Assembly: GCF_010015445.1 (NCBI RefSeq)
Contig: NC_053116.1
Coordinates: forward strand, 31,088,785 to 31,152,784
Origin: Perca fluviatilis
Lineage: Eukaryota; Chordata; Actinopteri; Perciformes; Percidae
Reading direction: 5' to 3'
DNA: 64,000 bases
Shown: positions 63,822 to 64,000 of the stretch, piece by piece
Numbering within the stretch: position 1 is the stretch's first letter
Layout of the letters: each line of letters begins with the position of its first letter
Program-made: the position numbers and the translations under genes
The notes under the pieces: generated by a model
Seen by the model: only the letters and a program-made list of their open reading frames with translations
Databases searched by the model: none
Told to the model about the DNA's origin: nothing

Positions 63822-64000
63822 AGGTCCCATGACATGGTGCTCTTTGGATGCTTTTATATAGACCTTAGTGGTCCCCTAATACTGTATCTGAAGTCTCTTT
63901 CCCAAAATTCAGCCATGGTGCAAAATTACAGCCACTAGAGCCAGTCCCACAATGAGCTTTCCTTAGTATGTGCCATTTCTGTGTCTGTAGATATTGAGGA
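63822..64000. mobile_element. TTAA-flanked MITE, cut by window edge
   Basis: Preceded by TTAA (63818-63821) and starts AGGTCCCATGACATGGTGCT. It is the reverse complement of the right part of the element at 30534-31049. Confidence 0.75.

Overview
This is nuclear DNA from a teleost fish. The window is AT-rich and packed with (GT/CA)n microsatellites, tRNA-derived SINEs and miniature DNA transposons, mostly hAT-type with 8-bp target duplications. It also holds three vertebrate genes whose many small exons can be joined in frame by hand. The species cannot be named from the sequence; the repeat content fits a percomorph-like fish.

Layout. Positions 1-25.2 kb contain no protein gene that I can support. 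They hold hAT elements, TTAA-flanked MITEs, a LINE reverse-transcriptase fossil split by a four-level transposon nest (7.8-11.8 kb), a suspicious homopolymer A/T block (14.0-14.4 kb), a piggyBac-like remnant and several copies of one MITE family with TAGTCT ends. From 25.2 to 36.2 kb, on the minus strand, lies a complete 15-exon transglutaminase gene (714 aa) with an intact Cys-His-Asp catalytic triad. Between 36.4 and 41.2 kb is a recent tandem duplication whose first copy has lost two blocks. From 43.1 to 52.0 kb, minus strand, lies a complete seven-coding-exon E2F1 gene (451 aa). Its fourth intron is a U12-type AT-AC intron, and its large sixth intron is full of hAT debris. A compact promoter with two E2F sites, CCAAT boxes, a GC box and an E-box lies at about 53.1-53.2 kb, between E2F1 and the divergent gene ZNF341. 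ZNF341 starts at 53,741 on the plus strand and runs off the right edge. Its first ten coding exons (578 aa, four zinc fingers) are present, including a long polyHis/polyGln tract.

How the genes relate. E2F1 is the cell-cycle activator that binds DP and RB. ZNF341 is a C2H2 transcription factor known in mammals to drive STAT3 expression. The transglutaminase is a calcium-dependent protein crosslinker. They are not a functional pathway. The E2F1/ZNF341 pairing matches the human chromosome 20q11 neighbourhood, where PXMP4 lies between them; I see no PXMP4 here. No new defence or mobile system was found. The most notable items are the AT-AC intron, the nested insertions, the asymmetric tandem duplication and the ZNF341 homopolymer tract.
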